Shown here: positions 10,739 to 26,173 of the stretch, piece by piece
Layout of the letters: the number at the start of each line of letters is the position of its first letter
Position numbering within the stretch: position 1 is the stretch's first letter
Origin: Macrocybe gigantea
Taxonomy: Eukaryota; Basidiomycota; Agaricomycetes; Agaricales; Callistosporiaceae
Assembly (NCBI GenBank): GCA_011319805.1
Contig: SJRY01000077.1
Location: forward strand, 1-64,000
Length of the DNA: 64,000 bases
Direction of reading: 5' to 3'
Translations under genes and position numbers: made by a program
The notes under the pieces: generated by a model
Seen by the model: the letters and a program-made list of their open reading frames with translations, nothing else
Told to the model about the DNA's origin: nothing
Databases searched by the model: none

Positions 10739-13700
10739 ATGTCCGCCTTTTCGTCCCTGTTTCCGCACAAGTTTCTTTCGTCAGCTTCCATGAATCCACG
10801 CGACCGGACAACCGATCCGCTCCAACACCTCAGATTCGTCCTCGAGACCATGCCAGGCTCGAGGAAATACGTCTTCACGCCCGCGACTCGAGCAGAGATC
10901 TTGCTAGAGCTCTACACCGCGTTCTGGGGAACGTACGCCCATCTCTTTCTCCCGAACTCCAACTCGAGCCTTCCGCTACACGCCACGTTGAGCGAAGTGC
11001 AAGCCTCGTTGGGATTCTGCGGCGCAGGAAAGGATGAGGTGCCTGTCCCGGGCAGGCCGTGCAGTCATATATTCAGAAAGGGAGAGAGCTGCTTTCGATG
11101 CAAGTAAGCTGCTCATCGTCCCAGTACCTGCTCAGACGACCATCTGTGCACCCTCCAAATAATGCTAACTGCCTGTCCAGAGACTGCGCGCTAGATGATA
11201 GTTGCGTGATGTGCTCTAGATGTTTCAATGCGACGAATCACGCAGACCACAACGTCAGCTTCTTCATTGCCCAGCAACCTGGAGGGTGCTGCGACTGTGG
11301 GGACGAGGAGGCATGGCGCGTGCCTCTGAACTGCTACTTCCATCCTCCGGCCTCAGCTGCTGAGCCCGACTCTACACCTAAGCCCGGCTCAAAATCGCTG
11401 CCACAGGACGTCCAGCCCATCAGAAGCTTTCCGCATCGCATCTCCGTTCCGCCCGATTTGTACGAGAGCATGCGTCGCACGGTCGGCTACGCCCTCGATT
11501 TCATCCTAGACACGCTAGATTACTCCCCCGACGAGTCCATCGTTCCCAAAGACGAGGCCGAGCTGCGCCTGCAGCCCTCTGCAGACCCGATGTCGAAAGA
11601 CCAATATTGCGTCGTGCTCTGGAACGACGACAAGCATTCCTTTGACGAGGTCATCAAGCTCCTGTGCGATAAGGCGCACAAGTCGCGCGACGAAGCATCG
11701 CAAATGGCACACCGCATCGACGAGAATGGGAGGGACATCGTTGAGATGGGCACCAACGTCACTGGGCTTCTGGACATGGCGCGTGCCATCGCCCAGATCG
11801 ATCTGGGAGTGACAGTTCGTCGTGCATACGACACCTTTCGCGAACGAGTCTCAGAAGTCATTCTTGAGTGGCTGTTGGACCTCACGCGGAGTAGGCTGGG
11901 AGTCGACACCATCATCCTTCGAGAGGTCATCGCCGCAGAAATACTCTCGCCGAGGAGAAGGGATACCAACACATATAACGCGAATGTCCAAGCGATCCAC
12001 GCCCTGTCAGACATCCCCAACCCTACCCGGCTGGACGCCATGTTTTTGTACCACACTCGATTGTGGAAAAAGCTCCGGTTGTACGTGAAAGAGATTTATG
12101 CATGTATGATTTCGCTCAGTCATGATCACAAACTGGCTGTAGGCAAGTGGACGTTCTTCATCCACATTCATTTATCTCATGAACGATTCGTTGCACAGCT
12201 GGTCATTTCGCCAATGTCTATCACCGGATCATCGACGCTTATCTCCTCGTTGACAGAGAGGCAGAGACATCCATTAAGTACTTTGCCCTGCAGCTCTTCA
12301 CAGTTCCCTCGGTCGGAATCCACATCGTGCAGAATCACAACCTCATATCCCGACTCCTTGGCATCATAACTGCCTTTTTCACAAATCAAATCGTGGACAA
12401 ACACATCGTCTACCCACCTGTTAATGCGCCGCTGGACATTGAAAGCTTTCCTTTCAAATCCAAACGGTTTATGCCCGTCTTCAGCGACCTGCGCTACCTC
12501 TGCCATACCGATTCGGTCAAGGAGCTCATTGCGCACAACCACGACTTTATCGTCCAGTTCGCCAAGACCTGCCAGCTCTTCATGTGCGTCAATCCCAACA
12601 AGCGAGCTGCGACGAGCCACGTCGAATGGGAGACGGACGCGTGGATTAGCGTCTTCAACGTGACACTTTCTCTTTCGCGCGTGATCAAAGTCTACGGTGA
12701 GGCCTTCGCCAAGGCCACCGTTGCGGAGCTCATCAGCGCTATCTCGACTGTTTTGCACAACATCCTTCTCGTTGTGACGCTTACTGAGAACAGGCTTGAC
12801 CGCTCCAAGTTCACACCTATCGCATTCCATGACGTCAAGTATGGCGATTCGTTTTATCACATCGTCGATTTTGATGTCTTGGAAGGATGGGTCAGCTTTC
12901 ACCATTCGCTGCACTGGCTGCTGGCAGAGCTGTTCAAGCATGTCGACTTGCTCACGACAGAGTCCCTGGCCCAGGTGGGATTGTCTTCGGTGCGAGACAT
13001 CATGTTACGACAGGCCAGTGAGCAGGCCATTCTGACCGTCATAGATTTTCCTCTGAGAGGTGCCGACTTCTCGCCTGTTTCCTTTTCTTTCCCTCTGACC
13101 TCTTCTTTTTTGATCTAGTGCTTGCCATGATAGCTCAGATACGCACAGGATTGTGGGTTCGCAACGGTTTCGCAATTCGAGGACAGCTCCTTCACTACCG
13201 TGATTACATGCTACGCGAGCTGTGTTATGATCAGGACCTATATATGCTCCAAATCGCTCTCGTTGTCCTTGACCCGAGCGTCGTCATCGTGACCATCTTG
13301 GACCGGTTCGGCCTCTTGGGATACTTCTCTGGCGCATTCTTACACCCGATGTACGATGAAACGCAGCTCTCAAGCATGGTCGAGGAACTGTTCTATGTCC
13401 TCATCACCATCCTTAGCGAGCCGGCCAATGCAGGGAAGATGCCTATTCTAGATGTCATTAGGCGCGAGATCGTGCACGCGCTGGCTCTCGGTCCATGCTC
13501 GTACACGGATCTGGTGAAACGAGTCGCAGAGCGCTTGGTTGAAGACCACAATTTTGAGAAAGTGCTAGGCGAGGTGGCGAACTTCAAATCGCCAGAGAGT
13601 CCGACGGATTGGGGTTGTATGAGCTCAAGGACGAGGTGTTCGACGAAGTCAATCCTTTCTTCTATCATTACACACGAAACAAGCGGGAAGAAGTGGAGAC

Positions 13701-16492
13701 GGTCTTACGGAATAGGCTGAAGAAGAAAGGCATCGCCGATCCTGTGATTGAACCGAAGCCGTTCGGAGTCACCAATAGCCCATTTGCTATCATTCCATCG
13801 ACGTTCGAGTCGGAGGCGTTACTGCAAGTGATGTTTTACGCTGTCTACAATGTCCTTGTGCTCACAGACTCGACGGGCTCTTCGCCTCCTTCGGCTGAAG
13901 CTATACTTGATCAGGCACTCCACCTCATTATGCTGGCGCTGACGGAACGTGCTATCGTATTTAGCCACCTGAGCGCACTGAAGACCTTCGAAGAGGAGAA
14001 GACGTTGATCGACGTTTGTGCACCCTGGAGCATCACGAGAAATATAAGTCGTACAAAGCCCGAGTTGCATGGATTCTCGGAAAGATGGAGGCGCACGTTC
14101 CTGATGAGGTTCACAGTCGTCGTAGAGTAATTGATGTGTCCATCCCTTTTCCCGACCCCGAAGATGCAAAGAAGAAGGCTGCAAAGGCTAGACAAGAGGC
14201 GATAATGCAGAAGATGCGAGAACAGCAGGCGTCCTTTGCGATGAACTTTGAGGATGAAGAGGACGAAGACGAAGACATGGCGGAAGAGCAGCAAGCAGTG
14301 CAATCGTTCGGGACGTGTATCGTTTGTCAAGAGGACCTAACTCCGAGCAGGGCTTTCGGAGCATTATGCTTGATTCAACCAAGTCGACTGATCCGTCGCC
14401 ATCCGGATAGTCATACCACGTATCTCAACGAAGTTCTTCAAATGCCCCAATCTATGGATCGATCCACACCATCACCCCTGCCTCCTGTCTTCCCTCCCAG
14501 AACATCCGAAATAGTCGAAGCCAAAAATATCCCTATCAATTTTGACGGTTTCCCCCCCACGTATACGCGCTTTGGGCTCCACTCGTCCGTTTGTAGCCAT
14601 ATGATGCACCTTGACTGCTTCCAAGCATACAACGCCTCCATCCGCCAACGTCATCGCGCCCAAGCAACCCGAAACCATCCAGAAATGATATCTCGAAAGG
14701 AGTTCATTTGTCCCTTATGCAAGAGTTTGGGAAATGTCCTTCTACCGGTGACGAACCCTACAACAATGACGCTGAATTCTGTTGCCTTCCCGGATTGGAT
14801 ACGGGCAGCCGGCATCAGCATTCTCAAGTCGAAGCCTGACCCTCTTCTTGAATCTCTGCAATTCAGGAATGGGACAGGAGAGTTTGTGTTCTGGAGCGCT
14901 CAGGATTCCGGATATGCCAGTGCCATTCGCAATAACGAGAAATGGGAGAGCATGGAATCGGCTAAAATGCTTGAGACTATGATGCTCGTCTCAAAGTCAT
15001 TCTCGCAACAATCACGACATTTGCGTGAACGAATGGAACCGGAACCTGGAGAACGAGGAGCAGGGATATATCTTCCGGAAGAGCTCATCGGTTACACGAT
15101 AGCTGCTATTGAGACGGCGCAAAGAGGCAGCCATGCGTCTGATGGCTTGATGGTCGACAACTTGTCGGATTCGCAGCTACGCATGATACGTGGCCTGACT
15201 GCGTGCTTGACGAGGCTTTCAGCCTTGCATTTCAAGGGAAGGGCGGATGAAGGCCGAGATGCTGTCCGTCAGGCCATCATCAAACGTCTGTTACCAGAAT
15301 GGAGTCGCACATCACTCACTTCTTTTGCCTACCCACTTCTCCTTCGCGACCCATTTACACTTCTAGTGGAAACGGCTGCCGTAGCCCCTGACATGCTACG
15401 CCATGTCCTAGTGTTGGCTTATTATGCGTGTCTGGCGCGAACAGTCGTCGGCCTCGTTTACATCCTGAACAAGACTCGCAACCACAATACCGTCGTCTCC
15501 CTCACCGAGCTCACGAAGACATTTTTGGTGACATCCGCATGTTCTTTATGTCCGTAGTCCGGCATTCTCCTGTCTTCGAGCACACAGCAACGCTTGCCTT
15601 CGAGACTTTCGGTGAGGCCAGGATCGAAAAGTTGCTCTACGCCTTTACACTGCCCTTCCTCCGCCGGGCCGCAATCCTCTGTCGTGCTACCGTTCCTTCC
15701 GCCTTCCCCACTCCTCTGTCATCGAGCGTGAGCGACGCGTGCGAATACACTCGTCTTCTAAGCATGCTCGGCATCCCCCCTCTCTCGGATCTGCCGAACC
15801 AGGACACGCTCCAGAACGCGCTGTCCGGCTGGTGTGCACATTACGGCCACTCCCATGCAGCTTCCCAACTGAACTGCGGCGTTATGCTGGATTACCCGGC
15901 CGTCTACCGTCTGGCTCGGCTCCCGTTAATTCTGGACCACCTATTCTCTGCGCCGGAGAAAGACAAGGCGTTGACGTGTCCTCGGTGCAACACCGTTCCC
16001 GTTGATGCCGCCATCTGTCTGCTGTGCGGTACAACGTGCTGCATGCAGAGCAACTGCTGCACGGATACAGATTACAGCGACAGAGGTGAATGCAACATGC
16101 ACACTCGAGCGTACGTTTAGACACGCCGATTGTTATCCTATTTCCTCTGGTTGATTTGGTTTATGTCGTACAGATGCGGCGGTGTGATCGGGATGTACTT
16201 TCTCGTGAAAAGATGCGCTATGCTCTACCTCTTCGCTAATAACGGCACTTTTGGGCAATCGCCGTATCTTGACGCCCACGGAGAGGTTGACGTCTCCATG
16301 AGGTACGCCAATCCTCGATGAGTTTGCAATGTCTTGATTGTTGACAAATGGTGTTAGAAGAGGAAGACGCCAATACCTTCACTACGCCAGATGGGAAGAG
16401 GCAGGAAAGTCTGGCTAAACCACGGCATTCCTACGATGGTAGCCAGGAAACTGGAAAGCACGATTGATCCAGGAGGATGGGAGACGCTTTGA
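10739..16492 (+). CDS. UBR1: E3 ubiquitin ligase UBR1 (N-recognin)
   Basis: Recognises proteins with destabilising N-terminal residues and ubiquitinates them (Arg/N-degron pathway). In order: an N-terminal region; the UBR box with its zinc-binding Cys/His array (CSHIFRKGESCFRCK, CVMCSRCF, HADHNVSFF, GGCCDCGD) at 11060-11320; a ClpS-like adaptor domain (VVLWNDDKHSFDEVIKLL) at 11610-11670; a long helical middle; a RING-H2 (CIVCQEDL, CSHMMHLDCFQAY, CPLCKS) at 14316-14725; and the conserved C-terminus (CPRCNTVP, LFANNGTFGQSPYLDAHG, VDVSMR) to about 16490. Size is close to the usual 1,800-1,950 residues. Introns include one that fits a GC-AG intron near 12142. Four one-base frame breaks (13611-13614, 14015-14017, about 15510, about 16402) all need one added base. 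Taken literally the frame ends at 16418; corrected, at 16492. Confidence 0.93.
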
Positions 16493-16679
16493 GAAACGAG
16501 GACTGTTTCCACTGCTATGCTTTTGTTCACTCTTATATCCATAGATGTCAAGTCGAATGTAATAGTAATACACACATTCATCCATTTGCCATTTATACAG
16601 TCGAATTGTATGATTAAGCTGCCTAAGATTAGAAAACTTAGAGGGTAGTTGAGCACGGTCAGGCAATGATGTGGCAACG

Positions 16680-18998
<2,319 letters not shown>

Positions 18999-19096
18999 TC
19001 ATCCCAGGCAGCTGTAAGCGCAGATTGTCCCGGTAATATCTCTTAAGAACCATGGCTAATGTATTACAAGTTATAAGATAGCCCAGCCATAACATC

Positions 19097-21279
19097 TCAG
19101 TCAAATATTAAATACAGGAGCTGAAGAATCGTTATCGAGATGATCGCAGTGGCCCAGCTGCCCCAGTGGAACTGGTTCACACTGGAGTTTGAATTGGATC
19201 CGAGGTTCTCAAATCCAGGGCATATCGATCCTTGCTGGCCAAAGATGAGGACGGCATCAATAGCTGAGGTCTTTCTGTCAGAACATCGGCAGGACAAAGG
19301 AAACACCACATAATTACCTGAGGCATTCCGTTTTCGACTGGAATGTCGATTGCACCCTCGCTGTCCACCAGGTATCCGCGACAATTCAATACATTGACAA
19401 TGGTTTCACCTCCATCATATACCTCGGCAGATCTCGGAATGCTCCAGTGCAACGTTCTTGCTGATGACGTTCCTACGTTTGTAAAGAGCGCCAGTAATGG
19501 AGGCTTTGAGACGGCTAGTGTTGCATTGTCGGTCTGGGAAATGAAATACATCTAGGTTGAACGTTTCAGGACGGATATAGCTTTTTAAACATTTACGACG
19601 GACTGGAGTGGTTGAAAATTTCTCATTGGACGTAATGGCGGCTTTCCTGGCAGCATTCAAAACCTTGACATGGGATGCCAGCCTCGTTTGCATGTCATAT
19701 GCTGTGGGCCACAAACTGGGAAGGCTTGCATGAATGATTCTCGATCAAAGGCAGCCAATCAATATTACTGCTCACGCCTCACGGTTATCAGGATCCGCAG
19801 CACCTGTATACCCCTGTTCCTGGCCTACTTCCGTGAAGCGTCATAGAATCGTTTCAACATAGTGCCGACGCACCATAATACAGCATCGGTATGCCGTCTG
19901 TGACGAATGACACATCATCGCATTCAGAACGAGCTGCGAAAGTACTGGTAAGTTACCGTAAACGTAAATTTCCGGTTCTCTCACTGAAAGGTCCTCTGTC
20001 TTAGATTGGAATCTTGGCTGATCATGATTCTCGAGGAAAGATCCAGTCATGAAAAGGCCATTTTTGTAACTTTGCTGTGCTTTTTTCATGGCATCCACCA
20101 CGGCGGACAAGTCTCCTGCCGGTGAAGAAAAAGCGTCAACGACCTTAACCATGTTGGGTAGTCCAGAATTCCATCAAGAACCTCTTCGGGTGCGATAGTT
20201 TGTTCAGCAGTACCAAGCACCACTCCAGAAGGTGCATACCAGTGTATCCTTTGACATAATCGGTGTCGTCGCTGACAACCTACCATTTCTTGCTTGTCAG
20301 CAGATCTGCGGAAGTCTGCAAAATACGTACCTCGCCTATTGAGAATACCCAGCAGATTTCACGAAGTCAGGCCAGAAATCTTTGCGGATGTGCTTCGCTG
20401 TATCGATACGCAGCCCATCGACCTTGTACTTTCGAACCAGACTTCGGACCCAATTATTCATTGTTTTGATTATGGAAGGATCTTCCGTGTTCAAGTCAGC
20501 GAGCGGCATCAGTCCATCTCCGATCCAGCACTGCTCAACCTCAGTTTGGTTGTTATAATCTTTGATCTCACACCGCGGATGGAAGTTCGACTGGGAGGAA
20601 AATGGCGATACCATTGAAAAGTTAAACGCTCGTTCAGACGAATCTGGCTGCTGCGATGGAATGCTTGCAAAGCTGGGTGGGGCAGATGAAGAGGCCGGTC
20701 GACAAAGATGACCTGGTACTGTATGTCGGAGGTCAGGACTCACTGGTTGACGACGACATCTACCATCAAATACATCCCGCGTTTGTGCAACTCGTCGCTC
20801 AGTTGAACTAGGTCCTTCTCGCTTCCGAAGTGCGCATTCAACTGTTTATATCTTCTGTCCAATATCTGATGACTCGTATTACTCCTTATTGCAGTCCTTT
20901 GCGTTTGGTCGCACTTACCCATGGTATGCCTCTCCGTATGCCGTCTGGCCTTCGACGTTGGCGACCACCGGCGAGATCCAAATGGCGTCGAATCCCAGTT
21001 CTTGGATATAATCTAGGTGTCTGACAATGCCTTGCCACGTTCCTCCGCAATACTGCCTGGCTGTCGTGTTGCAAGGTGCGGAGTTATCCGTGCTCAACGC
21101 AAATCTATCGGTCAACAGCTGCTACTTTATCACAAAATCAAACCTCGCCATGCACAAGTCCCGGGACCCACTTGGTATATCGCTCGCGTTCGCCAGTCGT
21201 TCGGAGTTGCTGCGAATGCTGCTTGCACCAGAACGAGCCAAGCTAAGCAGGAACGAGCCGTAGTGGTTTGAAAACGCAT
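19097..21279 (-). CDS. Secreted alpha-amylase (GH13), probably GPI-anchored
   Basis: Hydrolyses alpha-1,4-glucan. The start at 21279 gives a clear signal peptide ([11 protein letters not shown], then [13 protein letters not shown]). Taka-amylase-type blocks follow: [64 protein letters not shown] with the nucleophile Asp, a GEV acid/base Glu region near 20300, and FLENHDQPR with the transition-state Asp. YGDLP-like and [20 protein letters not shown] segments continue the barrel. The C-terminal domain ends in a polar Ser/Asn stretch ([10 protein letters not shown]) and a hydrophobic tail ([18 protein letters not shown]) right before the stop, the pattern of a GPI-anchor signal. This suggests a cell-surface enzyme such as those acting on cell-wall alpha-glucan, rather than a purely digestive one; that role is inference. 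At least eight introns. Confidence 0.9.
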
Positions 21280-21959
21280 AAGTCGCAGGCGACAAAATTG
21301 ACCTCTCTATACGCCAGCGATCTAGCTTGATAGAACAGTTAGCCGCCAGGCTGTTCGCGTCCAGCTACTCACAAGGCTGGGACAACGTACGCGACTGTTC
21401 GAGCGGCGTGGTTTGATGTTATCACGTGTATCGCGAGTGGTCTGTGGACCGTGGTGAGTTGCAAGGGGCAGCTTTCTCTATCCGACCTCAGCGCGGTGGC
21501 TAGACATTATATACACCGTGGCTTGGTTACGCTAACGGTACACCCGTCAATCACGACGTGTAGAGCGCCCGCCGCTATTTCAGCTCACGTTTTGTGTATA
21601 TATGTGCATCATGAAGTTGTTCTCTTCAAATAAGCAGACTAGATCCGGGATCCGGATCCCTCCTTGAGCGGCTTGAATACAGGCTCAAGTTCTCTGAACA
21701 AAAACGAGGTTGCAGTAACACACAGAGCGGGCTACGGAAGTGAACGCAGGCGTCCGCATCAGTCATTGCAATATGCTTTCTAAGTTCAAGCCGACGACGC
21801 CGGGTCGTTCAGCATCTCAAGTGCTCACGTCAATTATTACACGTTGGTTGACAACCTGAGTACGGATTTGTGATGAGTGTAAGCGAGCTACCTTTGATCG
21901 ACACAAAACCGGTTTCCTCTAACAAGTGCCTTGTCCAACTGGAGATGTGATATAGTGAC
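21280..21959. other. Intergenic region
   Basis: Between the start of the amylase gene and the 3' end of the NLR gene. No coding signal recognised; the amylase promoter should lie in the left part. Confidence 0.4.
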
Positions 21960-24900
21960 TTATTCAAGGACTCCAGATGCCATGACTGAGCGCTCCAGGA
22001 TCAGCTGCTGTGCTTCAAAAAACTTGTTGATGTATTCATGGCGGGGTTGAGATACCTCCTGCCCATCCGTCAGCACCGCAGATTCGGAAAGCGAATAAGC
22101 TTTGCTCACATGATACCACGTTCTAACGTCTTCCAGAGCCGAAGCGGCCACCATCAACAACCCAGAAGCTTCGAGCCTTTCGATCCAAAGCGTGCACTTC
22201 GATTTCATGAATATTTCTAGTCGTTCCCGCAGGTCATCGTCCGCAGTGGTTTTGGTCAAATGTTGCGCCCAATGGCGGCATGCATAGTCAAGGGATCCGA
22301 TTGGCATGCTTTTCCCACTCTTCCCCGCAACGTCACCTGTGATGTAGCCATCGTCGGTAGGCCCTTTCTCCAGACCCTTTACCATGCAGTCAATCAACCT
22401 GAGGGCGATTTCTCGATGCATGTCCGACGGGTAGATGAACAATTCCGGCAACGATCGTTCTTCATCTGTGATCCAATCCTGCCAGGAAATGTGAATCGGC
22501 CTCACGAGATTGCGCGAAATCAAAACAAGGGACTGGACTGCGAGCAAATGCTTATGCAAGACTCCTACTTCCATCCTCAATATTTCAGCGAGACCTTCTT
22601 CCGAGATAGGCTCCAACAAGTGCGTGAGTGTGCCAAATATCTTGCGCCATTGCGCTTGAACTTGTTCATCCTTGTCCTTGATAAGCGACCTCAAGATCCG
22701 TCCGTAAAACACATTCAAGCCAAGATTTCCTTCATATTCACTCCCAGGATGATTTGCGATCGCCTCGAGTTTTCCAGTGCCTACAAGTATAAACTCCGTT
22801 GCAATGAAGGAAGCGTAGATGAACAAGCCGCCAGACTTGTCACTAGTTTTTCGACAAGTGCGTCTGGAGGCCAGGCGACTGACAGTCGTTCGACAATACT
22901 GGCATTGGAGCACAGTACTTCGCGAAGGTAACGTTCAATGTCCGCATCGACTAGCGCACGATCTGCGTCCTGCAGACAGAACTGCGAACTTGGAATGGAG
23001 GAACACTGAAATGCTTGCGACATGGGCAAGGATGGGCGATTGCTGATGAGAACCTTGAGGAAGGGCATTTCGTGAATGTGGCGTTCGAGAGCGGACAAAA
23101 TCTGTTGTGGTCCATTGCCACCTTTGCATTCATCCAGAGCATCAAGAACGAATATGATAGGCTTTTGTACCAACCCTGATTTGTCCAATGGCATCTTGAT
23201 AAGGACCTGGAATTGCTCTGAAGGTGGCTGGCGCGCTATGTCAGGGTTTTGTCGAGCAGCATCGACCAGATGGACCCGAAAACTCGAACAACGCATAGCA
23301 AGTTGAATAGAAAGAGAAACAAAAATGTTCTGAGCGTCGTTGCGGTATCTTGAATATCTCGAACAGAAGAAACTTGCGGCAATTTGACTTCTGTCCATTC
23401 CGACCAAATTAGCGACGGTTCGAGCTATTGTAGTCTTCCCTGTGCCGGCAGCTCCGTTGAGCCAGAACAAGCGATTGTTAGCGTCGTCGTTGACCCAAGC
23501 CAGTATGTCTTCTAACACCTCATTCCTGGTTCCTTCTACGCACAACCTGCCGTAACCGCGTTGTGCATATCGGGTATCTGGGGAAAGACCAAAAAGCTCG
23601 AACAGAGAAGGAGATGGATCGGACGGAGTTTCGTTCGAAGTGCACTCGTAGCGTAACTTGCGTATCAGCTCAACCGGAGGATCAGGGAAAATCTAGGTAG
23701 CGAGTCAGCATAATGGATAATAAAGACCATCATTCGCATACTGATAGCCATCTTTCCGCCTTGATGAGTGTCGCATTGGATAGATCGGAGGTGTCTCCCA
23801 GGCAATCGAGGACTTCAAGACAGTACGTCAATTTCGTGGAGGCAAATTTTGACAATGCCATCAGCAACTCGTCTGCGTCCTCGTGATCTGTAGCCGAGAG
23901 ATGGTCTGCCCAGAATCTACAGGCATACCGGAGGTACCCCGGCACGTTTTCCGTCTTGTTCAACTTGAACCGGATGAGATAGGACATGTTCCGCTTGAGG
24001 CCGTCCATCATGATCTCAAGCGAACGAAAGGTTAACATACGATGTTGAGGCGAAGGTTCGAGATACATTGAAGGCAGGCATCTCTCTTTCGTAGAAATGA
24101 AATCATGAAACGAGGCGTGCAACGTTCGTATGCACTCGTGTATGTCGGAAGAAACAGAGATGACGGATTGCAGGTCGCCAAGGATGCCATGGATATGGTT
24201 GGGCGGAAGACGAAGCAAAACACCTAAATCATAGCAAGAGAGTGGATCTTGTAGCATGATAATAGTACCGATGATATTTCGGCAGTGCTGGATGGTGAGG
24301 TTATCGGGAAATTCGGCAATAGCATGCTCGAGAATCTCCTTATAAAGACCGTCAATTCCTGTATAGTCTCTGGTCGACCGATTGGCAATTTCCCTCAAAC
24401 GAAAGTCGAGGTCACCTCGTGCCTCGATGAATTCGCAGACGGTCGAAGCGAAGATGAACAAGCCACCGGCCATGCGAACAAGTTTGACGATAAGGGCTTC
24501 CGGTGGCCAGGGGGACAAACGCAAACGTCGCAAGGCTGCCTTCTTTTTAAGGCGATCGACCATGTAGTCACGGATGTCAGCGTCAACCACATCCTTCTGA
24601 ACGTCATGAAGGACGAAAACCTCTCGATTCTCGGAAAGCGTCTTGAACGAGAATGCGTCATTTGTGGCTGCCGTTGCGCGACTGCTCACGAATACTTTGA
24701 GGAAAGGCACCGATTTAATTACAGATGCGAGAGCTGTAAGGATGATTTCCGGTGCTCGTCCTCCGGTGCACTCGTCGAGGGCGTCAAGAACAATGACGAT
24801 TTGGCGCTTTGAATCGGCTTTTTGAAGGGGTTCGATGATAAGCCTTTGCAACTGTTCGGCGGGCAGAGCATGGCCAATATCCGGGATCTCTTTTATAACT

Positions 24901-26173
24901 TGCACGATCCTGTTCCGCAAACGCACGTCGCAACGTGCAAAGACATGGGCAAGGGTTGGAAAGATGAGCCTTGCATCGCTTCGTCCTTCGGATTCCCTTG
25001 AACAAAAGAAGCTGGCACTAAATATGTTCGAATCCTTGGAAAGTATGTCTGCGATGGTGAGCGCGATCGTCGTTTTACCGGTCCCTGCTGCTCCGTTTAG
25101 CCAATAGATCTGCTGTGACTTTGTGTTATGGACCCAATACATAATCTGCGAAAGAACGCCTGCGCGAGTGCCAGCCGTGCACAAAGGCCTATTCACATAG
25201 TCGTGTCGAGCATCCTTTGCCCTCGGTATTTGTCAAGGTGCTCTGTGTTGGTCAGATAAGCCATATTAGGATCCTGAGAACTTCACTGTTGCCTACCGAG
25301 TGCATACAAGTCCTTAATGTCAAGATTAGCTAGTACCTAAAAGAAACGTTAAGAGATCATGCTTACAGCGAGCCGCACCTCTGCCTTCAAGGCAGAGCCG
25401 ATCTGAATACCCGAAAAGTCATCAGTTATGCTGTCCTATACGACTTGTTGCGAGACATACGATGATTTCATGAATAAATAACTGTATCTGACGGAACTGC
25501 CTCATTATGACAGCCGCATCTTGACCAGACTCGATAATTCTTCGAAGTTTTGAATGCTCCTCAATATTTTTCAAGTTCTGTTTAACCTTGTGTAGTTTAC
25601 TACGAAAAATATCAAGAGGCGCACAGAAATGCCGTATTGAAACCTACCAAGATAGCATGAATAATTGTTCGCCGAGGTCGTCTGTCAGTCCACGACCAAA
25701 TGTAGAGGTGTCTTCGAACATAGATAGTAAATTGTCTAGTTTGTCAATCGAGTGTATCAAGTCATCAAGATCATGGAGATTATGCGAAGCTGTCTACTCA
25801 ACGTTTGTTAACAGCCAGTGATGAATGCAAATGGTACTGTACATACCTCAAATCCATTGATAAATATGTTGAGTCCTCCAGCAGCAGCCCTTATCCCAGG
25901 CACCGGAACACATTCTGAAACCTTCTCGACAAGAGTCAAGCCAAATATCATAGTGTTAGCCGCAATCTTTCCGACGTCCGCCATGTCTGTGGTCTTTCTA
26001 GCAAGGAATCTCCATCTCCGGTAGGACCATCGTTTCCTCCCGCCATTAATCGAGCAGCCGTCAGGCGAGATATTTGGCAAAGGGACATGAGGACGTTTGC
26101 GTTTCAATAGACGGGCGATGAGTTGCATGCGCCGAAAAAAGTTGCAGAGGTGTTCTTTCAAGAGGCGGGGCAT
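21960..26173 (-). CDS. NLR-like protein with two tandem NACHT modules
   Basis: Fungal NLR-type signalling NTPase. The N-terminal exons (26173 to about 25230) encode a basic start (MPRLLKEHLCNFFRRM) and a helical region with VPVPGIRAAAGGLNIFI, as seen ahead of NACHT domains in mushroom NLRs. NACHT 1 (25196-23745): LCTAGTRAGVL, Walker A WLNGAAGTGKTTIA, Walker B IVIVLDALDEC, PFLKVFVSSR, PPEALIVKLV, AGGLFIFAS. NACHT 2 (23690-21960): LCVEGTRNEVL, WLNGAAGTGKTTIA, IIFVLDALDEC, PFLKVLISNRPS, PPDALVEKLV, GGLFIYAS. The modules are joined by a consensus intron (GTATGC to CTAG, about 23697-23744), and the second has no methionine of its own before its P-loop. No WD40, ankyrin or TPR repeats are seen at the C-terminus. 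Missing bases near 25229-25231 and 22833-22840 break the frame. Two genes with a lost N-terminus remains an alternative. Confidence 0.8.

Noticed and set aside
14188..14382. Short minus-strand frames inside the UBR1 RING region
   Set aside because: Shadows of the conserved plus-strand coding sequence.
10739..16492. UBR1 as a pseudogene because of four frame breaks
   Set aside because: All zinc ligands and conserved blocks are intact over 5.7 kb, every break is one missing base, and the same kind of break occurs in unrelated genes nearby.
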